A DNA stretch of 64,000 nt. It comes from Flexivirga oryzae. GTDB lineage: Bacteria; Actinomycetota; Actinomycetes; Actinomycetales; Dermatophilaceae. This document shows, one piece after another, positions 34,436 through 43,286 of this stretch. Within the stretch, counting starts at the first letter, position 1. The number at the start of each line of letters is the position of its first letter. The DNA lies in assembly GCF_014190805.1 (NCBI RefSeq), contig NZ_JACHVQ010000001.1:2232001-2296000 (forward strand). The letters are read 5' to 3'. Below the pieces are notes generated by a model. It was given only the letters and a program-made list of their open reading frames with translations. It was not told where the DNA came from and did not search any database. A program made the position numbers and the translations under genes.

Positions 34436-34878
34436 CGGGCTACTCCATTCTGCGCGCGGATCAGACGCGCGCTGCTGTGGCCGGTGACGTGCAGGCTCCC
34501 GATCCCCATGACCGACAGGAACTTGGTCTGGTAGTTCTGCGAGGTCGTCACCACCAAGGTGTCGTTGCTCGTAACCGCAACCGTGCCGTCTACTCCGGCC
34601 GATGCCAGGTAGCTGCGGGCAGCGGCTGCCGCTGCGTTGGTGTCGATCTGGGCGCCCTGGCCTTCGACAGCGGGCCCGCCGAGGACCTGCTCGCCGCCTG
34701 CACGTGCGGCCTGGCCAGCTACATCCCGGGCGCGTTGCTGAGCGGCGACCTGCCCGCCGAGGTCGACGGCCAGCCCGACGAGCACGATCATCACGAAGGC
34801 CGCCGCGGCCATGAAGATGGTTACCGAACCGCGTTCGCGGTCGAGTTCCTGATGCTGCTTCTTGCCGTTCTGCATCAT
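34432..34878 (-). CDS. TadE/TadG-like pilus assembly protein
   Basis: A 148-residue protein with a prepilin-type N-terminus: basic leader, Gly then SVTIF followed by a single hydrophobic helix (AAAAFVMIVLVGLAVDLGG). The rest is Ala/Gly/Gln-rich and outside the membrane. The helix start and lack of the usual Glu at +5 (here Phe) resemble TadG-type minor components. It overlaps the upstream TadE-like gene and the downstream LysM/BTAD gene by 4 bp. Confidence 0.75.
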   Translation of the reverse strand: MMQNGKKQHQELDRERGSVTIFMAAAAFVMIVLVGLAVDLGGQVAAQQRARDVAGQAARAGGEQVLGGPAVEGQGAQIDTNAAAAAARSYLASAGVDGTVAVTSNDTLVVTTSQNYQTKFLSVMGIGSLHVTGHSSARLIRAQNGVAR

Positions 34879-35312
34879 CGCTCCCGGTATGTGTCGAGCG
34901 GGCTGGTCATCGTCTCGGTGATGGTCATCGACCCCGGAACACCAGGCACGGACACGTCCGACAGGTCGACAGTGCAGCGAACCGTCGCCCGGATGGTGGC
35001 CGGTGTCCCCACGGGAGCGGTAAAACCGGAGGCGTCGACGTCGACGTGTTGCGAGATGCAGTGCAGGCCTTGTGATGTCAGGCTTGCCGCCGCACCACTG
35101 GCGCCGCTGCCTTGCGCGGCTCCTTCGGTCCGTTCCAGTGTTGCTGTCCGGGCGGCTTCGGCCGCTGCTGACTGCACCGCCTGGTGCGCCATGGCGACCC
35201 GGCCACCGAAGATCACCAGCAGCACGAAGAGCATGAACGCTGGCACTGCGATGGCGGCCTCGATGGCGGCCGAGCCCTCCTCCGGGTCGCGACGGTTGCG
35301 TGGCCAGCTCAT
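34875..35312 (-). CDS. TadE-like minor pilin
   Basis: A 145-residue protein. A hydrophilic leader ends in EEG, followed by SAAIEAAIAVPAFMLFVLLV: a prepilin cleavage site with Glu at +5 and a hydrophobic helix, as in TadE. The exterior part contains two Cys that may pair (GLHCISQHV and VRCTVDL). It should be processed by the A24 peptidase and incorporated in, or needed for, the Flp pilus. Overlaps both neighbours by 4 bp. Confidence 0.8.
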   Translation of the reverse strand: MSWPRNRRDPEEGSAAIEAAIAVPAFMLFVLLVIFGGRVAMAHQAVQSAAAEAARTATLERTEGAAQGSGASGAAASLTSQGLHCISQHVDVDASGFTAPVGTPATIRATVRCTVDLSDVSVPGVPGSMTITETMTSPLDTYRER

Positions 35313-35731
35313 CGGGTGAGCCTTTCCACCGGGACCGTGGCGCTTTGGTGCACCGTGATGGTCCAGCCAGGGATGATGCTCATCGAGGTGCCACTGACGG
35401 TGACCGTTGCCCGGTTTCCGGAGCGGCCGCCGCTGACGTGGACGCCGGCGAGGACATCGCTGCCACCGGCGTCGCTGACGAAAGAGGCAGCATCGCTGAT
35501 CCCGGCCGCCGCGGTCCCGTTCTGCGCACCGGCGGTGCGTGCCCCCTCTTGTGCCGCGGCGATCGCGACGGACCGTGCATGGAACCAGAGTGCGGCTTGC
35601 ATGCCCAGGAACATCACAGTGAAGAGCGCAGGCAGGAGCACGATCATCTGGATGGAGCTCGAGCCGCGTTCGTGTTCCGCCCCGACTCGGTGGACGAGTC
35701 GGGTGCGGAACAGCGTGACGATCCTGGTCAT
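35309..35731 (-). CDS. TadE-like minor pilin
   Basis: A 140-residue protein. A basic leader ends RG, followed by SSSIQMIVLLPALFTVMFLG, a prepilin-type helix with Gln at +5 instead of Glu. The exterior domain is Gly/Ser/Val-rich with beta character (NRATVTVSGTSMS). It is one of three TadE/G-like proteins encoded in a row; the differing +5 residues suggest they are not equivalent. It lies 17 bp after the Flp-like pilin gene. Confidence 0.8.
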   Translation of the reverse strand: MTRIVTLFRTRLVHRVGAEHERGSSSIQMIVLLPALFTVMFLGMQAALWFHARSVAIAAAQEGARTAGAQNGTAAAGISDAASFVSDAGGSDVLAGVHVSGGRSGNRATVTVSGTSMSIIPGWTITVHQSATVPVERLTR

Positions 35732-35748
35732 TGGTCTGTCCGGTCCGT

Positions 35749-35958
35749 CTACTTGATGTCGCCGGACTTGCTGCGGACGTAGGCGGTAATGGCTGCCACG
35801 GCGATGCCGGCGATCACGATCACGGCAACCGCCCAGACGACGGACTCGATCGAGACCGAGCCCTCCTCCCGGTTGTCACGCATGGTGGTGCGGGCATGGT
35901 CGAGGCTGTTCTGCATGCGTGCGCCGAGAGTGTGCATGGCGGCGATGAGCTGAATCAT
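35749..35958 (-). CDS. Flp-like major pilin
   Basis: A 69-residue prepilin: an unusually long 33-residue leader ending EEG, then SVSIESVVWAVAVIVIAGIA with Glu at +5 and one hydrophobic helix of about 22 residues, and a short charged tail. Length and form are those of Flp pilins (mature part about 36 residues). It is expected to be cleaved by the prepilin peptidase at 2719-3372 and polymerised by TadA/B/C. Confidence 0.82.
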   Translation of the reverse strand: MIQLIAAMHTLGARMQNSLDHARTTMRDNREEGSVSIESVVWAVAVIVIAGIAVAAITAYVRSKSGDIK

Positions 35959-36047
35959 GGTTGTGCCTTTCTTCTAGTTAGTGGCCGGTGGCCCGGTTGG
36001 TGACGGTTCAGTTCGGTTGGTCTGGTGTGGCGGGGAAATAGGTCCGA

Positions 36048-36965
36048 TCAACTGCCACCTCCGACTACTCGCAGCAGCGCCGGCGCGATCAGCAGAGCCA
36101 TGAAGATCACCCCGAGCAAGCTCATGGGGATGCTCATCCGTTCGCCGACTTCGTTGGCCTTGGCGAGTTCGGAGTTGAGCATCGCGGTCCGCATCGAGGC
36201 CGATCGGGCGCGCAGCTGGGTGTAGATCTGGGTGCCTTCTTCCCCGGACAGCCGCATGATGTCGGCCAGGTCCTCCAGTTCGGTCAAGCCGAGCTCGTGC
36301 CCCAGCGCCCGGATGGCTTCCCAGGGCGCCTCGCCTGACCATCGTGATCGGGTGAGTTCTTCGCTGAGCCTGCGGAACACCCAGCTGTCGCCGACACCCG
36401 CCGCAACTTCCATCGCCTGCCGGGCCCCCGACCCTGAGTTGCGTTCCAGCGCAACAAGATCGATGTATGCACCCAGCGCCCGGTTGAATTCGTCGCGGGC
36501 CTTCTTGGCGTCGTCGCGTGCGTTGTAGTCGGGCAGGAAGAACATCACCCCGGCGAACACGAGCGTCGCGACGACCGGGATGACGAACGGCAGCCGCAGT
36601 CCGATCACCGCGAAGAAGCTCGTCAACAACGGCGGGACGACCAGGCCGAAGAGGGCGAACAGCACCTTCTCGCCGTAGAAGCGCGTCAGCGGAATCCGCA
36701 GCAGCGCCAGCTCCCTGTGTGGGGTGCGGGCCCACGCGCCGGGCGGGAACGTCTTGAGCGCCCACTGCCCGACCCGCTCACGCGTGTCCGCCGGCTGCGC
36801 GGTCGTCTCGGCACGATCACGGACGCGACGCGGCTGGTCCGGGGACAGACGTCCCAGGGCGTCCCCGAGGTCAGGTTGAGCAGGCACCAGCCGCCACACC
36901 AGCAACGCAATGCCGAGGCCAATGAATCCACCACCGACCAGCGCCAGTTGCAGTCCCGTGATCAT
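36048..36965 (-). CDS. tadC: TadC-like pilus platform protein (T2SSF family)
   Basis: A 305-residue membrane protein: an N-terminal helix (about 5-25), two helices near 105-150, a cytosolic helical domain typical of GspF/T2SSF proteins (GSGARQAMEVAAGVGDSWVF; EDLADIMRLSGEEGTQIYTQL) and two C-terminal helices (MSLLGVIFMALLIAPALL). Partner of TadB in the assembly platform that the TadA ATPase drives. Overlaps tadB by 4 bp. 90 bp separate it from the pilin gene, enough for an extra promoter or a processing site. Confidence 0.85.
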   Translation of the reverse strand: MITGLQLALVGGGFIGLGIALLVWRLVPAQPDLGDALGRLSPDQPRRVRDRAETTAQPADTRERVGQWALKTFPPGAWARTPHRELALLRIPLTRFYGEKVLFALFGLVVPPLLTSFFAVIGLRLPFVIPVVATLVFAGVMFFLPDYNARDDAKKARDEFNRALGAYIDLVALERNSGSGARQAMEVAAGVGDSWVFRRLSEELTRSRWSGEAPWEAIRALGHELGLTELEDLADIMRLSGEEGTQIYTQLRARSASMRTAMLNSELAKANEVGERMSIPMSLLGVIFMALLIAPALLRVVGGGS

Positions 36966-37831
36966 GCTTTCCCTCCCCCAGTCTGCATCCCGATGAAGCG
37001 AGGGAGAGCTGCGCCGCGGGTCATCGTGCGCATCCAGATCAAGGTGGCGACGTAGGCGCTCAACAGCACGACCAGCAGCACCTGACCCAAGGGTGATCCG
37101 TACGGCGCGACGTAGCGTCCCGTGAGTGCCAGGAACGCCAGCACCCCGACGGTGATCAAGGTGATCCAGCGGGCTGTCGCGCGAGGCTTGGCGCGGTCGG
37201 CCTCGATCTGCCGGCGGGCCCGCACATCGGCAGCCACCGACTCGGCCAGTGATTCCAACACGTTGGCCAGGCCACGCCCGCGGCGCCGAGCCCCGAGAAT
37301 CAGGTTGGCGGCCACCAAGTCGCCGGTGGCGTCGTCGAGGTCCTCGGCGAATGCCCGCAGGGCGTCTTCAGTACCCCACCGGGCACCGAGGCGAGCGACC
37401 AGCCGGGTCACCTCCGGGCGTATGGCGTCCGGCGTCGACCGCAACGTTGCGATCAATGCCTGCTCGAGGCCGACACCGGCCGTGAGCACCCCGGACAGTG
37501 ATCGGGTCCACTCCTCCATCGCTTCGAGCCGCTCGATTTCGGAAGCCGCTCGAGGTGCAGTCAGCAGCATCGGAAGTCCGACGATGATCGCGGGCACCGC
37601 GAGGATCGCGATGAACCATCCCGTGACGACCGCCACGATGAGACCTGCACCAGCCCCGACCAGCAATAGCACCCGGGTTCTAGGGGAGATTTGACCCAGC
37701 CGTGCCACCAAGGGGAGGTGCGTCCAGGCTGGTGCAGGTGGCTTCTCCGGCGCGGGCCGCACACCCAGCACAGCGCCCAGCACGCCGGCCACGATGAGCG
37801 CACCGGCCAGGCCAGGGACCAGGGCGGTCAT
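36962..37831 (-). CDS. tadB: TadB-like pilus platform protein (T2SSF family)
   Basis: A 289-residue inner-membrane protein with N-terminal helices (LIVAGVLGAVLGVRP; LIVAVVTGWFIAILAVPAIIVGLPML), the T2SSF cytosolic domain (SLSGVLTAGVGLEQALIATL, LANVLESLAESVAADVRARR) and two C-terminal helices. Together with TadC it forms the platform for Flp pilus assembly. Overlaps tadA by 4 bp. Confidence 0.88.
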   Translation of the reverse strand: MTALVPGLAGALIVAGVLGAVLGVRPAPEKPPAPAWTHLPLVARLGQISPRTRVLLLVGAGAGLIVAVVTGWFIAILAVPAIIVGLPMLLTAPRAASEIERLEAMEEWTRSLSGVLTAGVGLEQALIATLRSTPDAIRPEVTRLVARLGARWGTEDALRAFAEDLDDATGDLVAANLILGARRRGRGLANVLESLAESVAADVRARRQIEADRAKPRATARWITLITVGVLAFLALTGRYVAPYGSPLGQVLLVVLLSAYVATLIWMRTMTRGAALPRFIGMQTGGGKA

Positions 37832-39450
37832 GAGCTTTCGCCTCCATGGATCCGGCGCTCGTTCTCGAAGGCGCGAGTATCGAATCCGTGCTCTTCCAAC
37901 ACCCCTCGGATGTGTTCCGGCAACACGCTGGCGACCGCCGGCCCGCCAAATTTCGGCCGGAACACATGCTGGGTCGCATACCCGGTGGCTTCCTCCCCAG
38001 GCTCGACCGAGACGATCTCAGAGATCCATCGCTGCGGCCGCTTTTCCTGGTCGGTCCCCTCCTGGGCACCGGGCTGGTAGTGCAGCTGCACGATCAGGTC
38101 GATGTGTCCGGCCACCGCGCTCACCGCGTACCCGTCGGAGATGTGCGCACCTGCTTCCATCGCGCAGGTAACCAGCTTCCTGATCGCGGCTTTCGCGTTG
38201 GCCGCGTGGGTGGTGCTGATGGACCCGGCGGTCGACTGCATCGCTTTGATCATCGACAGGATCTCCGGGCCACGGACCTCGCCCACGATCGTGCGTCCGA
38301 GCATGAACCGGAAGCTGTCGATGAGCAGCTCGTCGAGGGTCACTTCGCCGGCCTGCCGGCCGTTGATGCCCACCTCCCCCGACCCCGGACGCGACTCGAA
38401 AGCGATGACCCGCTTGTGCCGGGGCATCTCATCCAGGAAGAGCTCGTACTCCGTCTCGAAGGTGCCGATCTTCTCCCAGGGATCGATCGACGCACACAAT
38501 CCGCGCACCATGGTTGTCTTTCCTGCGCCCTGCGGGCCGGCGACGATGATGTTGAGGCGGGCCTTGACGGCTGCTTCGAGGAAATCGGCTTGCAGGTCGC
38601 TGAGCATCCCGGTCGCGGCCAACTCACGCAGGTCCGTATCGCGCACGCGGTGCCTGCGGATCACCACCGTCGGCCGGTTGGTGCTCCAGCAGGCTGCGGC
38701 AAGCCGCGCTCCTCCAGGCAGGTTGATGTGCAGCCGGGGTTGCGCCTCGGAGAAGGGTCGCCCGCTGCCGGATTTGCTGCCGAGGAACGTGAGGAACTCG
38801 ATCAGCTCCTCGTCGCTCTCTGCGACCGGTGGGCCCTGTTCGATCCGGCCGTCGCTGTGCAGCAACAGCACGTGATCGTGACCATAGGCCTCGATGTTCT
38901 CCACGGTCTCGTCGTCGACCAGCGGCTGGAAACGGCCCAGCCGGAAGAGCGCGTTGAAGATCGCCTCAGCCATGTCGTCCTGCTGTTCCAGGGACCACGA
39001 CTGGCGCCCGGCCGAGACAGCCTCAGCGGCCTCGCTCTCCAGCAGCTCAAGGATGATCGAGCGGCCGAGTTCCTCCTGGGCTTGCTCATCGAGCGTGCGG
39101 TCCTTGCCGATCGCTGCACTGAGCTGTTCTGATGCCTGGCTCCGGAATGCCGCGACCAGCCCCCAGTCGATGCCGTCGTGCGCGTTCGCGCCGGTCTTGC
39201 GTCGTCGTGCCGATCTGCCTGCTTGACGCCCTCGACCGGCATCGGTCGAGTCATCATCCGATCGTGGTTGGTCGACTGCGTGAATGTAGCCGGGGCGGTC
39301 ATGCGACTCCTCTCCCAGCGAGAACGATGACCGCACCCGGCCGGTCTTCGGCTTATCCGTGTCCGCGCCGTCGTCGCCGGCGAACAGCGGCAAGGAGGTG
39401 GGGTCTGTCGGGTCATCCGGATCGGACACCCAGGGGTTCGACTGGGTCAT
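37828..39450 (-). CDS. tadA: TadA/CpaF pilus assembly ATPase (VirB11-like)
   Basis: A 540-residue ATPase. The first 95 residues are acidic/basic and look disordered. The CpaF core then has GPQGAGKT (Walker A, residues 305-312), FETEYELFLDE (Asp box), FMLGRTIVGEVRGPEILSMI (Walker B region with GEVRG) and ISTTHAANAKAAIRK (His box). It should power extension (and possibly retraction) of the Flp pilus from the cytosol. Overlaps both the TadZ-like and TadB genes by 4 bp. Confidence 0.92.
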   Translation of the reverse strand: MTQSNPWVSDPDDPTDPTSLPLFAGDDGADTDKPKTGRVRSSFSLGEESHDRPGYIHAVDQPRSDDDSTDAGRGRQAGRSARRRKTGANAHDGIDWGLVAAFRSQASEQLSAAIGKDRTLDEQAQEELGRSIILELLESEAAEAVSAGRQSWSLEQQDDMAEAIFNALFRLGRFQPLVDDETVENIEAYGHDHVLLLHSDGRIEQGPPVAESDEELIEFLTFLGSKSGSGRPFSEAQPRLHINLPGGARLAAACWSTNRPTVVIRRHRVRDTDLRELAATGMLSDLQADFLEAAVKARLNIIVAGPQGAGKTTMVRGLCASIDPWEKIGTFETEYELFLDEMPRHKRVIAFESRPGSGEVGINGRQAGEVTLDELLIDSFRFMLGRTIVGEVRGPEILSMIKAMQSTAGSISTTHAANAKAAIRKLVTCAMEAGAHISDGYAVSAVAGHIDLIVQLHYQPGAQEGTDQEKRPQRWISEIVSVEPGEEATGYATQHVFRPKFGGPAVASVLPEHIRGVLEEHGFDTRAFENERRIHGGESS

Positions 39451-40241
39451 GCGGGGTTCCCTACATTCTTGGTGACCTCAAGGTCGGCGCGGTTGCTTTC
39501 GATCGCTGCCTGGATCGCTGCCCCGGTCGCGCGCAAGCCGCGCACCAGGCCGGAGTTGTCGAACTTGCGCGGTCGGTTAGCGCCGGTGGAGAACACGGAG
39601 GCGCCAGCGGTATCCCACGGAACGCTCTCTACGACGGGCAGTCCGAGGACCTTGCGAACTTCTCGCGCGCCGTATGGCTGCCCCTCCCCGATCAGCAGGG
39701 TGCCCAGCCGGGGCAAAGAACCGATCTTCTCGAACTCCTCGCGCAGTGACTCGGCCCAGGACCTGGCACCCGATAGCGCCGGCAGGGTTGTCCGCATCGT
39801 CAGCAACGCCAGATCTGCGCCCATCATCAAGGGCCCCGGCGCGCCTTCCGGGCCGAGTCGGCCCGCGTCGACGATGACGTCCTGACCGTTGCGCTCCAGC
39901 CCGCGTAGTGCGCTCGTGAGGGGGCCCCACAACGTCGTCAGGCTGCGCGCTTGAGCGTGGCTGCGGACCCCGGGAAGCAGCAGCGCGTTCGAACCCGGGA
40001 TGGGCACCATCTGAGACCACAGGGACTGCGCCAGGTTGCCTTCGCGGTGCGCCACCGCCAAGTCGATGAGACCGCCAGAGTGGGCGACCTCACCGTGGAA
40101 GTAGCCCGCCAGGAGTCCACTGCCGCCAGTCGGGTCTGCCTCGACCAGCACAGCTGGACGGGGCCAGGTCAGCGTCAGGCCAAGGGCAGTAGCCGTCACG
40201 CCGGGCGATCCCGAGGCTGAGGTGAGAACGATGATCGCCAT
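39447..40241 (-). CDS. TadZ/CpaE-like ATPase
   Basis: A 264-residue MinD-like protein with a degenerate P-loop (TSASGSPGVTATALGLTL, lacking the usual signature lysine) and VLVEADPTGG. TadZ/CpaE proteins localise the Tad machine and often have atypical Walker motifs. Located between the CpaB-like and TadA genes, as in other Tad loci. A receiver domain is absent. Confidence 0.8.
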   Translation of the reverse strand: MAIIVLTSASGSPGVTATALGLTLTWPRPAVLVEADPTGGSGLLAGYFHGEVAHSGGLIDLAVAHREGNLAQSLWSQMVPIPGSNALLLPGVRSHAQARSLTTLWGPLTSALRGLERNGQDVIVDAGRLGPEGAPGPLMMGADLALLTMRTTLPALSGARSWAESLREEFEKIGSLPRLGTLLIGEGQPYGAREVRKVLGLPVVESVPWDTAGASVFSTGANRPRKFDNSGLVRGLRATGAAIQAAIESNRADLEVTKNVGNPA

Positions 40242-40244
40242 GGC

Positions 40245-40958
40245 TCAGTGTTCTCGCGAGTCCAGGACGAGAGCGACCTTTCCAGTGGCAGCCATCGATG
40301 CCACGTCGGGCGCCTGGTCCTTGGGGACCAACACGTCCACCACTTTCTGCCCGTTCGAGCCGCCGTTCGAGACCCCGACCACGATCGCGGCGACGTCCGT
40401 GGGTGTCGAGTCGGCCTTGTACTGCCCCTGCTGGCCAGGTGTCAGCACGATCCGGACATCGTCGCCGTTCTCCAGCCCGTTGGCCGGAAGAGCACCGGGC
40501 GCCAGGCTGATCCCGACCTCGCTCTCGCCTGCACCCGGCACCACGCTCGAGGTGATCTCGTCACCGGTGACCAGCCCGCCGGCGGCGATGTCCATCGCCG
40601 CGCGTTTTCCGACCACATTGTTCAGTTCGGATGCTGGCAGCGGCTTCAGCCCGGGGTCCACTCCCACGCGGACGATCATCACGTCACCACGAGTGATCAC
40701 CTCGCCACGGTGCACCGTCGATCGCACCGCGAGGACTTCCTTCGCGGAGTTCATCGACGTGAAAGCCATCACGCCCAGCAACGCTCCCAAACAGACCGCA
40801 GCCACCGATGCGGCGATAAGCAGTGGTCGCCGGCGCATCTTCGGCGGCGGCGCCACGGTGTCACTCGAGGCCGCGGGTCCGATCGCGTCCTCGGGATCCT
40901 TCTTCCCCCGGTCGCGGCGGCGTGCGCTGCGCTGCTCGTCTGTTGGTGCAATTGCCAT
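40245..40958 (-). CDS. SAF-domain pilus assembly protein (CpaB/RcpC-like)
   Basis: A 237-residue protein with a basic cytosolic N-terminus, one membrane helix (about residues 48-70, PLLIASVAAVCLGALLGVMA) and an exterior SAF/CpaB-like domain (VLAVRSTVHRGEVITRGDVMIV; GAGESEVGISLAPGALPANG; GDDVRIVLTPG). In Tad systems CpaB/RcpC lies outside the inner membrane and aids pilus passage. The stop is 3 bp before the TadZ-like start. Confidence 0.82.
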   Translation of the reverse strand: MAIAPTDEQRSARRRDRGKKDPEDAIGPAASSDTVAPPPKMRRRPLLIAASVAAVCLGALLGVMAFTSMNSAKEVLAVRSTVHRGEVITRGDVMIVRVGVDPGLKPLPASELNNVVGKRAAMDIAAGGLVTGDEITSSVVPGAGESEVGISLAPGALPANGLENGDDVRIVLTPGQQGQYKADSTPTDVAAIVVGVSNGGSNGQKVVDVLVPKDQAPDVASMAATGKVALVLDSREH

Positions 40959-41001
40959 GGCTGCTGTCTCCCCAGTCAGTCCGTGTTCCGTTGGATACCG
41001 C

Positions 41002-41934
41002 TCACTGCGTGAGCACTTGGGCCTCGCCGATTCGAATGGTCGTTCTGCGGGCCGTGGTGACCGGGATCGTGCCGGTCTGACCGATGCCAGACCAGGTGAT
41101 CGTCCAGTAGCTCGTCGCCGTCACCGTGTAGCTGCCCTGCTTGGTGTATTCGTTGTGCCCGCACGTCGGGGACTTCGCCTTGCCTGTCGCTGCGGTGTAC
41201 GGCGTGCCCGGACCATCGCAGGTGATGGTCTGACCGTCGCCCATGTTCCACACGACCCGGTCGACCTTGCCGATCGCTGTCACGGTGTATCCGGCTGCGG
41301 AGGCGCTCTTGGTGATCGGCCCGAAAGTATTCGGAGTCGGATTCTTCACCCACATCCATTGCGGCAGCCCGACCAGCCCGACCTTGCCCGGCTCGTTACC
41401 CGGGACGATCCCGATCGTGATCGCCTTCAACTGCATGGCGGCCACCGCTTCGCGCGCCAACTGCACCGGGTCAGGCGGTGCCTTCGGCCCATCCGGCTGC
41501 GTCGCAGACCAGAAGAAGAACCGCGACGTAATCAGGTCGCATTGGTAGATCGTGCCGTCTTTGTGCCCCTGCCACGCGGGGTCAGACTTCGCCGGTTGCG
41601 GCTTGGCAACGCTCACGTAGCACTGCTTCGACGGCGACCACCACGCATCGCCCTTGGAGCACGGAACTTCCTTGCCAGTCACGCTGCTCTCGCACTTTCC
41701 CTTCCCCTTTTTGGGCGGCTTCTTGCCTGGCGGGGTAGGCGTCGGCGGACCTGGGTTCGGCGGCTGCGTCGGTGGAACCACGACGCGGATCACGCAGGTC
41801 TGTGAGGTGGGATCCCACACGCTCCCAGGCGGGCACTTCACTCCCCCGGCAGCGTGCGCAGCTGGGGTCGCGAGTCCGACGAACGCAACCAAGACTCCAG
41901 CTGCAAGTGCACCGGCACGTGTGCGCGTCAGCAT
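41002..41934 (-). CDS. Secreted Tad-operon protein of unknown function
   Basis: The start at ATG 41934 overlaps the upstream lipoprotein stop (41928), so 310 residues. A Sec signal peptide (ALAAGVLVAFVGLATPAAHA, cleaved after AHA) precedes a Cys pair (VKCPPGSVWDPTSQTCV), a Pro-rich stretch, a Cys/Trp-rich middle part (PCSKGDAWWSPSKQCYV) and a C-terminal half with IgG/PKD-like strands (GYTVTAIGKVDRVVWNMGDG; GSYTVTATSYWTITW). Probably exported and linked to the pilus or cell surface. Confidence 0.75.
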   Translation of the reverse strand: MLTRTRAGALAAGVLVAFVGLATPAAHAAGGVKCPPGSVWDPTSQTCVIRVVVPPTQPPNPGPPTPTPPGKKPPKKGKGKCESSVTGKEVPCSKGDAWWSPSKQCYVSVAKPQPAKSDPAWQGHKDGTIYQCDLITSRFFFWSATQPDGPKAPPDPVQLAREAVAAMQLKAITIGIVPGNEPGKVGLVGLPQWMWVKNPTPNTFGPITKSASAAGYTVTAIGKVDRVVWNMGDGQTITCDGPGTPYTAATGKAKSPTCGHNEYTKQGSYTVTATSYWTITWSGIGQTGTIPVTTARRTTIRIGEAQVLTQ

Positions 41935-42524
41935 GTCCCGAGGACCTTCTCTGTGGTCACGTACCACTTGGACGTCTTGGGATCCTGCGTGACGCCATAC
42001 CCGTAGTTCACGCGGTGAGGCGCACCTGACGGTTTCGACACAGGCTTGCCGGACTTCTTCACCAAGTGGAAGTTGGTTCCGTCAAGGCACGCATTCACGC
42101 GATAAGTCGCGGGATCGGAGGTGCTCGACGCCACCGGGTGCAGAACCCGGAAGGAGCCCTTTCCTGTTTCGCCCCGCTGCCGTTCGGCACCGATGTTGTA
42201 CTGCCATTGCGCGAGCTGCTGGCCGCGCGCGACGAGATCCAAACTGGTCAAGTCGCCCTTCGGGTTGGCCTCGAGGGCGTCGACCTTCTTCCAAAACGCA
42301 ACCACCGCCGCGATGGCCGCTGCCTTCTTCTTCGCCAATGGGTCAGTGCTCGTTGTTGTGGACGACCTAGCCGGCTTCGGAGGGGGCATTGACGACTTGG
42401 TGCCGGGAGACGGCGTTGCGGTAGTCGATGGCGCCTTGCCGCCGTCGCTACTCCCACACGCAGAGGCCAACAGCACGCTCCCCATTGCCAGGGTCGCGCC
42501 TGCCATCCGCATCGCCTTCGTCAT
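41928..42524 (-). CDS. Lipoprotein, first gene of the Tad operon
   Basis: The ATG at 42524 is chosen because AAGGAG lies just upstream; the longer frame adds 23 shadow-like residues. The product has 198 residues: lipobox (LLASAC), a Ser/Thr/Pro linker, then a helical-plus-strand domain (AAIAAVVAFWKKVDALEANP; YRVNACLDGTNFHLVKKSG; KWYVTTEKVLG) reminiscent of small extracytoplasmic NTF2-like domains, not assigned. It is co-translated with the secreted protein downstream. Confidence 0.7.
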   Translation of the reverse strand: MTKAMRMAGATLAMGSVLLASACGSSDGGKAPSTTATPSPGTKSSMPPPKPARSSTTTSTDPLAKKKAAAIAAVVAFWKKVDALEANPKGDLTSLDLVARGQQLAQWQYNIGAERQRGETGKGSFRVLHPVASSTSDPATYRVNACLDGTNFHLVKKSGKPVSKPSGAPHRVNYGYGVTQDPKTSKWYVTTEKVLGTC

Positions 42525-42598
42525 GTCGGTCTCCTTGTTGTCTCGTCTGCCAGAAGGTCCGTTTGAGGGGTCCTGGCGGTCACGTTGGCTCAAATCGA

Positions 42599-42616
42599 TG
42601 CACTTACACTAGTGCA
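42599..42616. promoter_or_regulatory. Perfect inverted repeat upstream of the Tad operon
   Basis: TGCACT and AGTGCA flank a 6-bp spacer, 75 bp upstream of the first Tad gene start, inside the intergenic space that should contain the operon promoter. Size and spacing are those of an operator for a dimeric helix-turn-helix regulator. Confidence 0.5.
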
Positions 42617-42711
42617 TTATGACTTTTGGAAGGTGCTCGTCCACAACCTCGTGTCGCTCTTGCGCCACCAGAGCCTCCCTTCCGCGCGGCATCATGGGTT
42701 CCGCCGCCTCT

Positions 42712-43119
42712 TCACCCTGCCTGAGCACGATGCGCCGGCCGTCGAATAGTCACCCGGGATGCGTGCCGAAGACGCTCGGCCAGCACCTCGGCGTGCTCCG
42801 CCGCAAGGATCAGGTCGTTCCACTCGTGGAGTTCTGCGTCGGACGCGGGCCCCAACCGCAGTTCGAAGGTTTCGCCCTCGCGCCGCCACGTTCGGGCGAG
42901 TTGCGTGAGCTGGTCCGCAAGATCAGGCTGCAACGGCACCGCCACGCAGACCTGGTCGTCGTCGCTGCGAACCACCAAGACGTCGTCCACGGCGATCTGC
43001 CGCAGAACCTGGATGACGATGTGCGGGTAGCAGCCTGCCCACCGTGGAATGCGGATGGCGTCCTGGATTGCTGATGCAGCGCCCTCCCCCTGGAGTGCGC
43101 GCCAGCTGCTCGACGGCAT
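42712..43119 (-). CDS. Hypothetical protein
   Basis: A 135-residue protein from ATG 43119. Hydrophobic strands near residues 33-62 (HIVIQVLRQIAVDDVLVVRS; VCVAVPLQPDLA) and a helical C-terminus (DAELHEWNDLILAAEHAEVL). The plus-strand frame over the same DNA is Arg/Pro-rich and less plausible. No family recognised. Same direction as the Tad operon, ending about 190 bp before it. Confidence 0.55.
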   Translation of the reverse strand: MPSSSWRALQGEGAASAIQDAIRIPRWAGCYPHIVIQVLRQIAVDDVLVVRSDDDQVCVAVPLQPDLADQLTQLARTWRREGETFELRLGPASDAELHEWNDLILAAEHAEVLAERLRHASRVTIRRPAHRAQAG

Positions 43120-43286
43120 GCTCTAGTCCCTCCGGCGCCTTCCCCGAGAGGGGAACGCCGTGCTATGCAGTGCCCGTGAGGCACCACTTTTTTAGCTCAG
43201 GACTCCGGCCGAAACATCAGGCGCAGAGCCGATCTCACCTGCGTGAGCGGCAGCGAAATTTTACTCCGCACAGGTTCGATCGCGCT

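Noticed and set aside
42619..43074. 151-codon plus-strand ORF beginning at the Tad dyad
   Set aside because: The minus-strand frame over the same DNA (42712-43119) has better protein character; this one is Arg/Pro/Cys-rich.
43140..43190. Two short hairpins (TTCCCC-GAGA-GGGGAA, then GTGCC...GGCAC followed by T6) as a terminator
   Set aside because: No plus-strand gene ends just upstream, and on the minus strand they lie before a gene, so a terminator role cannot be assigned; they may belong to the promoter region.
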